From CAVVXX01 sp052389895 (GTDB lineage Bacteria > Pseudomonadota > Alphaproteobacteria > Micropepsales > Micropepsaceae), in NCBI GenBank assembly GCA_052389895.1, contig JBQTHM010000024.1, positions 1-25,299 of the forward strand: a DNA stretch of 25,299 nt, written 5' to 3'. Below the pieces are notes generated by a model. It had not been told where the DNA came from and did not search any database. It saw nothing but the letters and a program-made list of their open reading frames with translations. This document shows positions 7,770 to 16,338 of this stretch, piece by piece (within the stretch, counting starts at the first letter, position 1; the number at the start of each line of letters is the position of its first letter). The position numbers and the translations under genes are program-made.

Positions 7770-9109
7770 GCGACGTGGAAATGGAACGCACGCCCGCCTT
7801 TGGCGAAGCACTACGCTTGTGGCTGAAGGTGGGCGTGCTGAGCTTCGGCGGGCCGGCCGCACAGATTGCGCTGCTGCATCGGCTGCTGGTCGAAGAGAAA
7901 CGCTGGATAGGCGAACGCCGTTTTCTGCAGGCGCTGAATTTTTGCATGCTGCTGCCCGGCCCCGAAGCGCAGCAGCTTGCGACCTATGCCGGATGGCTAC
8001 TGCACGGCATACGCGGCGGGCTGGCGGCGGGCATCCTTTTCGTGCTTCCCGGCGCCGCCCTTATGCTGGGCATTAGCCTGATCTATGCCACGTACGGCGA
8101 TGTCTCGATTGTGCAGGCGCTATTTTATGGCATCCAGGCAGCCGTCATCGCGATTGTTGTCGAAGCGCTCCTGCGCATCGCCCGGCGCGCGCTCAAGAAC
8201 GGCGAAGCGTATGTAATTGCGGCCCTGGCCTTCGTGGGAATCTTTTTCCTCGCCCTTCCCTTTCCGCTCATAGTTCTTGCGGCTGCGCTATGGGGGTTCG
8301 TGCGAGCGTCGGCCGGCCGCATTCGGGACAATGATACTAGCGACGCGGACGACGGATTGATCGACCGGCTTATGGCGAAAAACGTGCTTACTCATGCACG
8401 CCCTTCGGCCACTTATCAAATTGCAGTTGGCACAGTCTGCTTGATCCTATGGCTGGCGCCGGTCGCAGCGCTGACTGCCGCGAAGGCGGGGGTGTTTGCG
8501 GATATAGCGCGATTTTTCTCATTAATGGCGGTGGTGACCTTCGGTGGCGCCTATGCCGTGCTGGCCTATGTGGCGCAGGAGGCGGTGCAAGGCTTTCACT
8601 GGCTCACGCCTGCCGACATGCTGCGCGGTCTTGGACTCGCCGAAACCACACCAGGTCCGCTCATTCTGGTGACACAATTCGTGGGTTTTCTTGCCGCGTT
8701 TCGTGAGGCGCATGGGTTAAACCCTTACCTAGCGGGTACACTCGGTGCACTTCTCGCGACGTGGGTGACGTTCGCGCCGTCATTCCTGTGGATCTTTGCT
8801 GGCGCCCCTTACATGGAGCGGCTGCGCGCCCATGCGCGCCTGCAACAGGCGCTCTCGGCGGTCACCGCGGCGGTTACCGGCGTGATTCTGAATCTTGCGG
8901 TTTGGTTTGCGCTGCATGTTTGGTTTGGCAACGTAAGCGACAAGCGCCTCGGCGTACTTTACCTCCACCTGCCTGACCTCGGAACGATCGATCTGAAGGC
9001 GCTCGCGCTGACCGCGCTGGCCACGATTTCTCTCTTCTATGTCCGCGCCGGAATCATGGCGACGATTGGCGGGGCCGCCATTCTGGGGCTGGCGTTCAGC
9101 TTCCTCTGA
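7766..9109 (+). CDS. chrA: Chromate transporter ChrA
   Basis: A 447-residue polytopic membrane protein of the CHR family, two-domain (long) type. Each half repeats the same pattern: GVLSFGGPAAQIALL and LLPGPEAQQLATYAGW in the N-terminal half, VVTFGGAYAVLAYVAQE and TTPGPLILVTQFVGF in the C-terminal half. ChrA proteins export chromate from the cytoplasm. A hydrophilic linker rich in Asp (about residues 185-210) joins the halves. The GTG start overlaps the chrB stop by 4 bp; an ATG five codons later is an alternative. The gene ends 3 bp from the convergent zeta subunit gene, with no room for a classic terminator between them. Confidence 0.93.
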   Translation: MSDVEMERTPAFGEALRLWLKVGVLSFGGPAAQIALLHRLLVEEKRWIGERRFLQALNFCMLLPGPEAQQLATYAGWLLHGIRGGLAAGILFVLPGAALMLGISLIYATYGDVSIVQALFYGIQAAVIAIVVEALLRIARRALKNGEAYVIAALAFVGIFFLALPFPLIVLAAALWGFVRASAGRIRDNDTSDADDGLIDRLMAKNVLTHARPSATYQIAVGTVCLILWLAPVAALTAAKAGVFADIARFFSLMAVVTFGGAYAVLAYVAQEAVQGFHWLTPADMLRGLGLAETTPGPLILVTQFVGFLAAFREAHGLNPYLAGTLGALLATWVTFAPSFLWIFAGAPYMERLRAHARLQQALSAVTAAVTGVILNLAVWFALHVWFGNVSDKRLGVLYLHLPDLGTIDLKALALTALATISLFYVRAGIMATIGGAAILGLAFSFL

Positions 9110-9112
9110 CTT

Positions 9113-9445
9113 CTATTTCTTGGTCTCGCTTTGCACCTGTTCGGCGGCGGTTTGGAGCAGGTCTTCCATCTTTCGCCGGATATAGTGGTCGGAGTGCTTT
9201 ATGTCTTTGGCATCGAAATCCCTGCGCACCTTCCGGAACACGTCGTTATCTCCCGCTTCCTCAAAATCTGCCTGCACGACTTCGCGGGCATACTTTTCGG
9301 CGGCCTCCCCGCTCAAGCCCATTTCGCCGGCAGCCCACAGGCCAAGAAGCTTGTTTCGCCTCGCCATCACCTTGAACCGCAACTCTTCGTCATGCGCCCA
9401 TTTTGATTCGAAGCCTTTTTCTCGTTTTTCGAAGGTTCCGGCCAT
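9113..9445 (-). CDS. F1-ATPase inhibitor subunit zeta (DUF1476)
   Basis: A 110-residue helical, highly charged protein of the DUF1476 family, known in alphaproteobacteria as the zeta subunit that blocks ATP hydrolysis by F1FO-ATPase. The family opening MAGTFEKREKGFESKWAHDE is at the N-terminus, followed by the LLGLWAAGEMGLSG helix. I chose the ATG at 9445 because that is where the family starts and because AAGGA lies just upstream; the frame is open for 20 more codons upstream. Its presence next to purC is common in alphaproteobacteria and is good evidence for the host class. It is convergent with chrA (3 bp apart) and divergent from purC. Confidence 0.9.
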   Translation of the reverse strand: MAGTFEKREKGFESKWAHDEELRFKVMARRNKLLGLWAAGEMGLSGEAAEKYAREVVQADFEEAGDNDVFRKVRRDFDAKDIKHSDHYIRRKMEDLLQTAAEQVQSETKK

Positions 9446-9598
9446 CTTTACGTCCTTGATTTTGCGCCCGTTTCCTGCTGGAAACGGCCGGGATCCATGC
9501 ACCATAGCGAAAGACTACCACGCGCGCGACCGGCCGCGATGCCGCGCTTTTCCACGAGGTTTGCCGGTGCGGGCGCGCATCCGCTAAGTTGGCTTGCG

Positions 9599-9619
9599 AC
9601 GGGGCTCGCGGCCCCGTTT
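9599..9619 (+). promoter_or_regulatory. GC-rich hairpin followed by T-rich stretch in the purC leader
   Basis: ACGGGGC (9599-9605) and GCCCCGT (9611-9617) form a perfect 7-bp stem with a 5-base TCGCG loop, followed by TTTCGTGTTTT. It lies 50 bp before the purC start, in the 221-bp divergent region 9446-9666. It looks like a terminator or attenuator rather than a simple spacer. A perfect palindrome GCGGGCCCGC follows at 9630-9639. No ligand-binding riboswitch fold was recognised. Confidence 0.45.
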
Positions 9620-9666
9620 CGTGTTTTGAGCGGGCCCGCATGCGCCCGGCCCCGAGGGTTACTCCC

Positions 9667-10431
9667 ATGAAGCGCCGCAGAGTGGTGTACGAGGGCAAGG
9701 CCAAAACGCTTTACGAGGGCCCGGAGCCCGGCACGCTGGTCCAGTATTTCAAAGATGACGCGACGGCCTTCGACGCGAAAAAGCGCGCCGTTATCGAAGG
9801 CAAAGGCGTTCTGAACAACCGCATCTCCGAATATCTGATGACGCAGCTGAATGCGATTGGAGTGCCCACGCATTTTGTCCGCCGCCTCAATATGCGCGAA
9901 CAGCTCATCAAAGAAGTTGAGATCATTCCGCTCGAAGTCGTGGTGCGTAACGTAGCGGCGGGGTCGCTTTCACAGCGGCTTGGGATCGAAGAAGGAACCG
10001 TCCTGCCGCGTTCGATCATCGAGTACTACTACAAGAACGACAAGCTGCACGACCCCTGGGTTTCCGAAGAACACATCACGGCCTTCGGCTGGGCAAGCCC
10101 GCAGGATCTGGATGACATCGTAAATCTCACCGTGCGCATAAATGACTTTCTTTCCGGCCTGTTCCTCGGCGCGGGCATCAAGCTGGTCGATTTCAAGGTC
10201 GAGTTTGGAAGACTCTGGGAAAACGATTTCATGCGCATTGTGCTCGCCGACGAAATCAGCCCCGATTCCTGCCGCCTGTGGGACATCCAGACGAACGAGA
10301 AGCTGGACAAAGACCGCTTCCGCCGTGATCTCGGTGGCGTCGCGGAAGCCTATTCCGAGGTCGCACGACGGCTTGGCATCATGCCCGAATCGATTCAGGG
10401 TGAAAATAAGGGACCGGTGCTGGTCAAGTGA
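9667..10431 (+). CDS. purC: SAICAR synthetase (phosphoribosylaminoimidazole-succinocarboxamide synthase)
   Basis: A 254-residue enzyme that joins aspartate to CAIR using ATP to make SAICAR in purine synthesis. Family motifs: the N-terminal VYEGKAKTLYEG loop, VVVRNVAAGSLSQRLGIEEG near residue 100, and the metal and substrate region LVDFKVEFGR followed by LADEISPDSCRLWD. The ATG at 9667 gives the usual family start; an in-frame ATG at 9589 would add 26 atypical residues running through the leader hairpin. The stop overlaps the purS GTG (GTGA), opening a run of coupled purine genes. Confidence 0.96.
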   Translation: MKRRRVVYEGKAKTLYEGPEPGTLVQYFKDDATAFDAKKRAVIEGKGVLNNRISEYLMTQLNAIGVPTHFVRRLNMREQLIKEVEIIPLEVVVRNVAAGSLSQRLGIEEGTVLPRSIIEYYYKNDKLHDPWVSEEHITAFGWASPQDLDDIVNLTVRINDFLSGLFLGAGIKLVDFKVEFGRLWENDFMRIVLADEISPDSCRLWDIQTNEKLDKDRFRRDLGGVAEAYSEVARRLGIMPESIQGENKGPVLVK

Positions 10432-10670
10432 AAGCGCGCGTCTTCGTTACATTGCGAAACGGTGTGTTGGACCCGCAGGGCAAGGCCATCGGCAATGCGC
10501 TGCACAACCTTGGCTTTGAGTCGGTGCGCGACGTGCGCCAGGGCAAAGTGATTGACATCGAACTCACCGAAAAAGACGAAACGCGCGCGCGGGCGGAAGT
10601 GAAGGACATGTGCGAGCAGCTGCTGGCTAATACGGTCATCGAAAAATACGAAATCGAGTTTGGGCCATGA
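10428..10670 (+). CDS. purS: Phosphoribosylformylglycinamidine synthase subunit PurS
   Basis: An 80-residue protein, the small structural subunit of the three-part FGAM synthase (PurS-PurQ-PurL). Family pattern: ARVFVTLRNGVLDPQGKAIGNAL at the N-terminus and VIDIELTEKD in the middle. The GTG start is embedded in the purC stop and its own stop is embedded in the purQ start (ATGA). PurS holds PurQ and PurL together for ammonia transfer. Confidence 0.95.
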   Translation: MKARVFVTLRNGVLDPQGKAIGNALHNLGFESVRDVRQGKVIDIELTEKDETRARAEVKDMCEQLLANTVIEKYEIEFGP

Positions 10671-11335
10671 AGTCGGCGGTCGTGATTTTTCCTGCTTCCA
10701 ATTGCGATCGCGATGCGGCGGTGGCGTTGGAACAGATCACGGGCGAAAAGCCCCACATGGTTTGGCACGGCGACCCGGAACTTCCTCCCGTCGACCTGAT
10801 CGTGCTGCCGGGCGGCTTTTCCTATGGCGACTATCTGCGCTGCGGCGCAATGGCCGCGCATTCGCCCATTGTGCGCGATGTAAAAGCTAAGGCGGAACAG
10901 GGAGTGGCGGTGCTCGGCATTTGCAATGGCTTTCAGGTACTGACGGAGGCCGGAGTGTTGCCGGGCGCACTGATGCGCAATGCCAGCCTCAAATTCGCCT
11001 GCCGGCCGATCGGGCTCGTGGTGGAGGAGTCGCAGTCAAGTTTCACGCGCCATTATGACAAGGGCGAAGTCGTGCATTTCCCCGTGGCCCATGGCGACGG
11101 CAACTACTTCGCCGACGACGAGACGCTTGATCGGCTCGAGAGGGAGAACCGCATCGTGTTCCGCTACGCCCATGGCGAAAACCCGAACGGCTCCTCACGC
11201 AACATCGCCGGGATACTGAACGAGCGGCGCAATGTTATGGGCTTGATGCCGCATCCGGAGCGGGCCTGCGATCCGCTGTTAGGCTCCACGGACGGCAAGA
11301 AACTTTTCAAGAGTCTCGTCGAATCGCTTTCATGA
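10667..11335 (+). CDS. purQ: Phosphoribosylformylglycinamidine synthase subunit PurQ (glutaminase)
   Basis: A 222-residue class I glutamine amidotransferase. The nucleophile Cys86 is in LGICNGFQVL and the His196/Glu198 pair is in MPHPERACDP, so the catalytic triad is complete. The early motif LPGGFSYGDYLRCGA is the PurQ form of the oxyanion region. It supplies ammonia from glutamine to PurL. Both ends overlap neighbouring coding regions by 4 bp, consistent with equal expression of the complex. Confidence 0.96.
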   Translation: MKSAVVIFPASNCDRDAAVALEQITGEKPHMVWHGDPELPPVDLIVLPGGFSYGDYLRCGAMAAHSPIVRDVKAKAEQGVAVLGICNGFQVLTEAGVLPGALMRNASLKFACRPIGLVVEESQSSFTRHYDKGEVVHFPVAHGDGNYFADDETLDRLERENRIVFRYAHGENPNGSSRNIAGILNERRNVMGLMPHPERACDPLLGSTDGKKLFKSLVESLS

Positions 11336-13527
11336 ACGCTATCCGCCCCCAAACCGTCCGCGAGCACGGCCTCACGGACGAGGAATACGAGCGCATAAAG
11401 GCGCTGCTGGGCCGTGCGCCCAATCTGGTCGAGCTCGGCATTTTCTCGGTGATGTGGAGCGAACATTGCTCCTACAAATCCACGCAGGCGCATTTGCGCA
11501 GGCTGCCGACGAAGGCGCCGCATGTGCTGCAGGGACCTGGCGAGAATGCCGGCGTGATCGACATCGGTGACGGCTATGCCGCTGTTTTCAAGATGGAAAG
11601 CCACAATCACCCCTCGTTCATCGAGCCGTACCAAGGGGCGGCGACAGGTGTGGGCGGCATTCTGCGCGACGTCTTCACGATGGGCGCGCGCCCCATCGCC
11701 ATAATGAACGCGCTTCGATTCGGTGCGCCCGACCATCCCAAGACACGCCATCTGATCTCCGGCGTGGTACGCGGCATAAGTGGCTATGGAAACTGCGTGG
11801 GCGTGCCAACGGTGGGCGGTGAAGTGAATTTCCACGTTTCCTACAACGCCAACATTCTGGTCAATGCGATGTGCGTGGGGCTAGCGCGTGCCGATCGCAT
11901 CTTCAGATCGGCCGCCAGAGGCGCGGGGAACGCCGTCATCTACGTGGGTTCGAAAACGGGCCGCGATGGCATTCATGGGGCCACCATGGCTTCCGCGGAA
12001 TTCTCTGAGGACAGTCAGGAAAAGCGCCCAACCCTGCAGGTGGGCGACCCTTTCACCGAAAAACTTCTTTTGGAAGCGTGCCTCGAACTGATGGAAACCG
12101 ATGCGATCGTCGCCATTCAGGACATGGGCGCGGCGGGGCTGACGTCTTCGTCTGCCGAGATGGCGTCCAAGGGCGGCTCCGGCATCGAGCTTGATCTCGA
12201 TCTCGTGCCCATGCGCGAAGAAGGCATGAACGCTTACGAAATCATGCTTTCGGAGTCGCAGGAGCGAATGCTTGTTGTCCTGAAGCCGGGGCGCGAAGCC
12301 GAGGCGGAACGCATCTTTCGCAAATGGGAACTTGATTTTGCGATCATTGGCAGAACGACCGACACCGGCCGGGTCGTCGTGCGCCACAAGGGCGAGGTTG
12401 TCGCCGACATACCTGCCCATGCGCTGTCGGAAGAAGCGCCCGTCTATCAGCGGCCCTTCGAGCGCGGCAAAGCGCCAAGCGGAAATGTTGCGGCCCAAGC
12501 AACCGACGTGCTTGGTTCGCTGGTGAAACTCCTAGGCGCGCCCGATCTCTGTTCGCGCCGCTGGGTGTGGGAGCAATACGATCATTCCGTGATGGCCGAC
12601 ACGGTGCAATCGCCGGGCGGCGACGCGGCTGTTGTGCGCGTGCACGGCACCAACAAAGGCCTTGCCATTTCTACCGACGTGACACCCCGCTATTGCAAGG
12701 CGGATCCGTTCGAAGGCGCCAAACAGGCCGTTGCCGAATGCTGGCGAAACATTACCGCCACAGGAGGCAAGCCGCTTGCCGTCACCGACAATCTCAATTT
12801 TGGCAATCCGGAAAAACCCGACGTCATGGGCGAAATCGTTTCATCGGTCGACGGCATTGCCGAGGCCTGCCGCGTGCTTGAGTTTCCGGTCGTCTCCGGG
12901 AACTGCTCGCTTTACAACGAAACCAACGGTGAGGCGATAATGCCCACGCCTGCCATCGGCGGTGTTGGACTGCTTGCCGACGTCCATCGCATGGCGACCA
13001 TCGCTTTCAAGCTCGAGAACGATGCGCTCATCGTTATTGGCCGAACCCGCGGGCATCTCGGTCAATCTATTTACTTGCGTGAAATCGAGGGCCGGGAAGA
13101 AGGCGCGCCCCCGCCTGTCGATCTGGAATCGGAAAAGCGCAACGGCGATTTTGTACGCACGCTGATCGCATCGGGACGCATTAATACGGCACATGACATC
13201 TCCGATGGCGGATTGTTGGTGGCGACTGCCGAAATGGCGATGGCGGGACGCATGGGTGCGGAATTGGCGCTGCCACAAGTTGACGGCGGCCCCATCGCCG
13301 CGGCATTCGGCGAAGACCAGGCGCGCTACATAATTTGCGCCCCGCGCGCCGAGGCGGTGAAAATCTTGACCGAGGCAAAGGCCGCAAATGTGCCGGCGAC
13401 GATCATTGGCTACACGGGCGGCGATCAGCTTTCTATAAAGGGACAAGAAACCATTGGCCTCGCGCGCCTTATTAACGCCTACGAAAGCTGGTTTCCCTCG
13501 TACATGGAGCGGGAATTGGCCGTCTAG
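11332..13527 (+). CDS. purL: Phosphoribosylformylglycinamidine synthase subunit PurL (synthase)
   Basis: A 731-residue protein, the size of the small PurL type that works with separate PurS and PurQ. It makes FGAM from FGAR with ATP and ammonia. Recognisable stretches: FSVMWSEHCSYKSTQAHL near the N-terminus, the substrate and metal loop MESHNHPSFIEPYQGAATGVGG, and the second-half AIR-synthase-like repeat with DNLNFGNPEKP and TAHDISDGGLLVA. No frame disruptions. It overlaps purQ by 4 bp; 53 bp separate it from bolA. Confidence 0.97.
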   Translation: MNAIRPQTVREHGLTDEEYERIKALLGRAPNLVELGIFSVMWSEHCSYKSTQAHLRRLPTKAPHVLQGPGENAGVIDIGDGYAAVFKMESHNHPSFIEPYQGAATGVGGILRDVFTMGARPIAIMNALRFGAPDHPKTRHLISGVVRGISGYGNCVGVPTVGGEVNFHVSYNANILVNAMCVGLARADRIFRSAARGAGNAVIYVGSKTGRDGIHGATMASAEFSEDSQEKRPTLQVGDPFTEKLLLEACLELMETDAIVAIQDMGAAGLTSSSAEMASKGGSGIELDLDLVPMREEGMNAYEIMLSESQERMLVVLKPGREAEAERIFRKWELDFAIIGRTTDTGRVVVRHKGEVVADIPAHALSEEAPVYQRPFERGKAPSGNVAAQATDVLGSLVKLLGAPDLCSRRWVWEQYDHSVMADTVQSPGGDAAVVRVHGTNKGLAISTDVTPRYCKADPFEGAKQAVAECWRNITATGGKPLAVTDNLNFGNPEKPDVMGEIVSSVDGIAEACRVLEFPVVSGNCSLYNETNGEAIMPTPAIGGVGLLADVHRMATIAFKLENDALIVIGRTRGHLGQSIYLREIEGREEGAPPPVDLESEKRNGDFVRTLIASGRINTAHDISDGGLLVATAEMAMAGRMGAELALPQVDGGPIAAAFGEDQARYIICAPRAEAVKILTEAKAANVPATIIGYTGGDQLSIKGQETIGLARLINAYESWFPSYMERELAV

Positions 13528-13580
13528 TTAGAGAGAGAAACCCACGCTACATTTACGCGTCCCAGGATAAGAGGTGATCC

Positions 13581-13814
13581 ATGGCCATGGCGGCCACGGA
13601 AATCGAGAAATTGATCCGCGACGCGTTTCCCGACGCGGAGGTGACAATCAAGGATCTGGCGGGGGACGGAGACCATTACGCCGCCATGGTGGTGTCATCC
13701 GCCTTCAAGGGAAAAACACGCGTGCAACAGCACCAGATGGTGTATGACGCTCTCAAGGGCCGCATGGGCGGCCAGTTGCATGCGCTGTCGCTGCAGACGG
13801 GCGTCAAGAACTAG
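13581..13814 (+). CDS. BolA family protein
   Basis: A 77-residue protein of the BolA/YrbA fold. Family pattern: EIEKLIRDAFPDAEVTIKDLAGDGDHY followed by VVSSAFKGKTRVQQHQMVYDAL. BolA proteins partner with CGFS glutaredoxins in iron-sulfur cluster handling and iron sensing; here a CGFS glutaredoxin gene starts 7 bp downstream, so a functional pair is very likely. The ATG at 13581 follows AGAGGTG; a second ATG lies two codons later. Confidence 0.93.
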   Translation: MAMAATEIEKLIRDAFPDAEVTIKDLAGDGDHYAAMVVSSAFKGKTRVQQHQMVYDALKGRMGGQLHALSLQTGVKN

Positions 13815-13821
13815 GCAGGCA

Positions 13822-14154
13822 ATGTCCGAAGCTATCGAGCGTATTCAGTCCGAAATCATGGGCAACGATGTCGTCCTCTACATGAAGGGCACACCCGTTT
13901 TCCCGCGCTGCGGGTTTTCGTCCGCGGTCGTCGACATCCTTACGCGGCTAGGCGTTCCCTTCAAAGCAGTGGACGTACTGGCGGATCCCGAAATCCGCCA
14001 AGGCATCAAGGAATTCTCAAACTGGCCGACGGTTCCCCAGCTCTACGTGAAAGGAGAGTTCGTGGGCGGCTGCGACATCGTGCGCGAGATGCACGAGCAG
14101 GGCGAACTTCAAACCTTCCTCGAATCACGCGGCGTGCGGCCCAAGGCAGCCTAG
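13822..14154 (+). CDS. grxD: Monothiol glutaredoxin, Grx4/GrxD type
   Basis: A 110-residue glutaredoxin with the monothiol active site CGFS (Cys30) in MKGTPVFPRCGFSSAVV, and the glutathione-binding parts WPTVPQLYVKGEFVGGCDI. Such proteins bind a [2Fe-2S] cluster with glutathione and deliver it, usually with BolA. I chose the ATG at 13822 because the family begins SEAIERIQ; an upstream in-frame ATG (13744) would lie inside bolA and add an unlikely Cys/Arg-rich segment. The stop abuts the convergent glutathione S-transferase gene with no spacer. Confidence 0.95.
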   Translation: MSEAIERIQSEIMGNDVVLYMKGTPVFPRCGFSSAVVDILTRLGVPFKAVDVLADPEIRQGIKEFSNWPTVPQLYVKGEFVGGCDIVREMHEQGELQTFLESRGVRPKAA

Positions 14155-14793
14155 CTAGGACTGATCTCCAAAATGGCGTGCCCAGACCGGCGCAATGCGC
14201 GGTCGCTTGGAAACGGCTCTGGAAAGGGCGCTGAGCTTGGGAATACCGGTTTCCAGCCAATCACGGCCGAACGTGCCGCGCCAGCGGCTAAACATGGCAG
14301 CATAGATATCTGCCACGCAAAAACGTTCGCCGAGAAGCCAGGGGCCTGCGATCGCTTCTTCGACGATGAGCAAGCGTTCACGCAGGCGTTGCTGTGCCTT
14401 CAGTCTTAGCGCCTCCGCCTGGGTGCGCTCGGGCATGAAGCGTTCCGGATAATCGGAAACTTCTACCCAAGAATAGATCTCCGAGGCCATGAAAGCTATC
14501 CAGCGTAGCGCTTGTGCGCGCGCAACCGACCCTTGCGGCGGCAACAGATCCGCTCCCGGATGGCGTTCGGCGACAATGAGCAGAAGGGCGGACGATTCCG
14601 TCAACACTTCGCCGGAGGGCAACTGTAGCGCAGGAAGCTTGCCGCTTGGGTTGACGGCAAGATAGGCAGGCGAGTGCTGCTCGTTGGCATCCAGCGAAAC
14701 GCTCTTGAATTGATAGTCGGCACCTGCTTCGGCAAGCGCCATCTCGACGCAGGAAGCGCCAGTTCCTTTGTCGCCGTACAGCACATAGGGCAT
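14155..14793 (-). CDS. Glutathione S-transferase family protein
   Basis: A 212-residue protein with an N-terminal thioredoxin-like domain (about residues 1-80) and a C-terminal helical domain. The glutathione-site features are NPSGKLPALQL (cis-Pro loop) and LTESSALLLIVAERHP (Glu-Ser that binds the gamma-glutamyl part). Near the N-terminus, GTGASCVEMAL offers Ser and Cys as candidate catalytic residues, as in beta-class bacterial enzymes. The C-terminal domain contains the conserved ERFCVADIYAAM capping region. The substrate cannot be predicted. It is downstream of rpsD on the same strand but beyond a terminator, so it is probably separately transcribed. Confidence 0.88.
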   Translation of the reverse strand: MPYVLYGDKGTGASCVEMALAEAGADYQFKSVSLDANEQHSPAYLAVNPSGKLPALQLPSGEVLTESSALLLIVAERHPGADLLPPQGSVARAQALRWIAFMASEIYSWVEVSDYPERFMPERTQAEALRLKAQQRLRERLLIVEEAIAGPWLLGERFCVADIYAAMFSRWRGTFGRDWLETGIPKLSALSRAVSKRPRIAPVWARHFGDQS

Positions 14794-14820
14794 CGGCGCC
14801 TCCGATCAGCGTATCCACGC

Positions 14821-14846
14821 AAAAAAAGCCGCGTCACCGCGGCCTT
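14821..14846 (-). terminator. Rho-independent terminator of rpsD
   Basis: On the minus strand GCCGCG-GTGA-CGCGGC forms a 6-bp GC stem with a 4-base loop, followed directly by TTTTTTT (plus-strand bases 14821-14827). It begins about 25 bp after the rpsD stop codon, the classic place for such a signal. Confidence 0.88.
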
Positions 14847-14869
14847 TCTTCATTTGAATAAGCCGGCCG

Positions 14870-15487
14870 TCAGCGGGAATAGAATTCGACCACGAGGCTC
14901 GGCTGCATCTGCACCGCGTAGGGCACATCGTTCAAATTGGGGATGCGCACGAATTTTGCCGTCATCTTGGAATGATCGGCCAGCAGGTACTCGGGCACGT
15001 CGCGCTCCGGATTCTTTACGGCTTCCAGTACAAGCGCCATTTCCCGCGCCTTTGGCTTGAGCTCGATAACGTCGCCTTCCTTCACGAGGTAGCTCGGAAT
15101 TGTTACCCGCTTCCCGTTCACCGTTACGTGGCCGTGGCTTACGAGCTGGCGGGCGGAGAACGGCGTCGGCGCAAACTTCGCCCGGAAGATGACCGTATCC
15201 AGGCGGCGCTCGAGCAGCCCGATCATATGCTCGCCCGTGTCGCCCGTCTTGCGCGAGGCTTCCTGATAATAGCGGCGGAACTGCCGCTCGGTGATGTTGC
15301 CGTAATAGCCCTTGAGCTTCTGTTTGGCGCGAAGCTGCGTGCCGTAATCGGAAAGCTTGCGCGATTTGCGCTGGCCGTGCTGGCCGGGGCCATAGGCGCG
15401 CCGGTTGACGGGGCTCTTGTTGCGGCCCCAGATATTCTCGCCGACGCGGCGGTCAAGCTTGTATTTCGAATTCGTGCGTTTCGTCAT
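14870..15487 (-). CDS. rpsD: 30S ribosomal protein S4
   Basis: A 205-residue ribosomal protein that binds 16S rRNA early in small-subunit assembly. The N-terminal part includes SKYKLDRRVGENIWG; the S4 RNA-binding domain starts at about residue 91 with RRLDTVIFRAKFAPTPFSAR and QLVSHGHVTVNGKRV. The end VVEFYSR is the normal family end. It is a single-gene unit here with a strong promoter and a terminator; in many alphaproteobacteria rpsD is likewise away from the main ribosomal operons. Confidence 0.98.
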   Translation of the reverse strand: MTKRTNSKYKLDRRVGENIWGRNKSPVNRRAYGPGQHGQRKSRKLSDYGTQLRAKQKLKGYYGNITERQFRRYYQEASRKTGDTGEHMIGLLERRLDTVIFRAKFAPTPFSARQLVSHGHVTVNGKRVTIPSYLVKEGDVIELKPKAREMALVLEAVKNPERDVPEYLLADHSKMTAKFVRIPNLNDVPYAVQMQPSLVVEFYSR

Positions 15488-15520
15488 GCCCTGTCCGGAT
15501 GGTGTGCGCGAAAGCGGCGC

Positions 15521-15548
15521 ACTATAGCCATCGCCTTTTCGCTGTCAA
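15521..15548 (-). promoter_or_regulatory. Sigma70-type promoter of rpsD
   Basis: On the minus strand, TTGACA (15548-15543) and TATAGT (15526-15521) are 16 bp apart, with the -10 element about 34 bp before the rpsD start. The -35 is a perfect consensus and the -10 matches 5 of 6 bases, as expected for a ribosomal protein gene. Confidence 0.75.
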
Positions 15549-15569
15549 ACGGCCGGTTTCGCGCGCTTT

Positions 15570-16325
15570 TCAAGGCTTGGCCGTGCGCTTCTTGCGCTCC
15601 TTGCTGCGCACCAACGCGGCGACTACGCCCCTGAGCGTGCGCACTTCTTGATCGGTTAGGCGCGCCCGGTGCAGGATGGCGCGCAAATTGCGCACCATGG
15701 CGGGCTTCTTGTGCGGCGGATAGAGAAAGCCGGCATCGTCCAGTTCCCCTTCCAGGTGATGAAAGAGGCCGAAGAGCTCCTCGCGCTGGGCCGGCTTGCC
15801 GACGCCATGGTCGATGCGTTCGGCGGGCATCTTGTCGCCTGCGCGAAACCATTCATAGCCGAGAAGGAGGACAGCCTGAGCAAGGTTGAGCGAGGCATAA
15901 TCGGGCGCAGTGGGAATGGTGACCAGCGCATCGGCAAGCGAAAGGTCGTCGTTCTCGAGCCCCGCCCGTTCCGGACCGAACAGCAATCCCGTGGCAAGAC
16001 CCCGCGACGCGACGCTGCGAAGCCGCTTTGCCGCCTCTACGGGCGTCAGCACGGGTTTGGCCACCTTGCGGTCGCGCGCGGTTGCCGCAAGGAGAAACCT
16101 CAAGTCCTTGCCGGCTTCGGCTACGCTTTGGAACACATGTGCGAAAGCGATGATGTGAGCGGCGTTGGCCGCCATCGCCTCCGCCTTCTTGTTGGGCCAG
16201 CGCTCGCGGGGACGAACGAGGCGCAAATCGGAGAGGCCGAAATTCGCCATCGCGCGCGCGGCCGCACCGATATTTTCGCCAAGCTGCGGCTGGGCAAGAA
16301 TGACGACGGGAACAGTTTTCTGCAT
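15570..16325 (-). CDS. RNA 2'-O-methyltransferase, TrmJ/TrmH (SPOUT) family
   Basis: A 251-residue SPOUT-class methyltransferase. The three family motifs are visible: LGENIGAAARAMANFGL (motif 1), GLLFGPERAGLENDDLSLAD (motif 2) and IPTAPDYASLNLAQAVLLLGYE (motif 3, the knotted S-adenosylmethionine site). The length and the C-terminal helical extension, with FHHLEGELDDAGFL, fit the TrmJ subgroup, which methylates the 2'-O of tRNA position 32. TrmJ is the best call, but a related rRNA or tRNA target is possible. It is divergent from icd (78 bp apart) and upstream of rpsD on the same strand. Confidence 0.87.
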   Translation of the reverse strand: MQKTVPVVILAQPQLGENIGAAARAMANFGLSDLRLVRPRERWPNKKAEAMAANAAHIIAFAHVFQSVAEAGKDLRFLLAATARDRKVAKPVLTPVEAAKRLRSVASRGLATGLLFGPERAGLENDDLSLADALVTIPTAPDYASLNLAQAVLLLGYEWFRAGDKMPAERIDHGVGKPAQREELFGLFHHLEGELDDAGFLYPPHKKPAMVRNLRAILHRARLTDQEVRTLRGVVAALVRSKERKKRTAKP

Positions 16326-16338
16326 CGTGCTCTATGCT

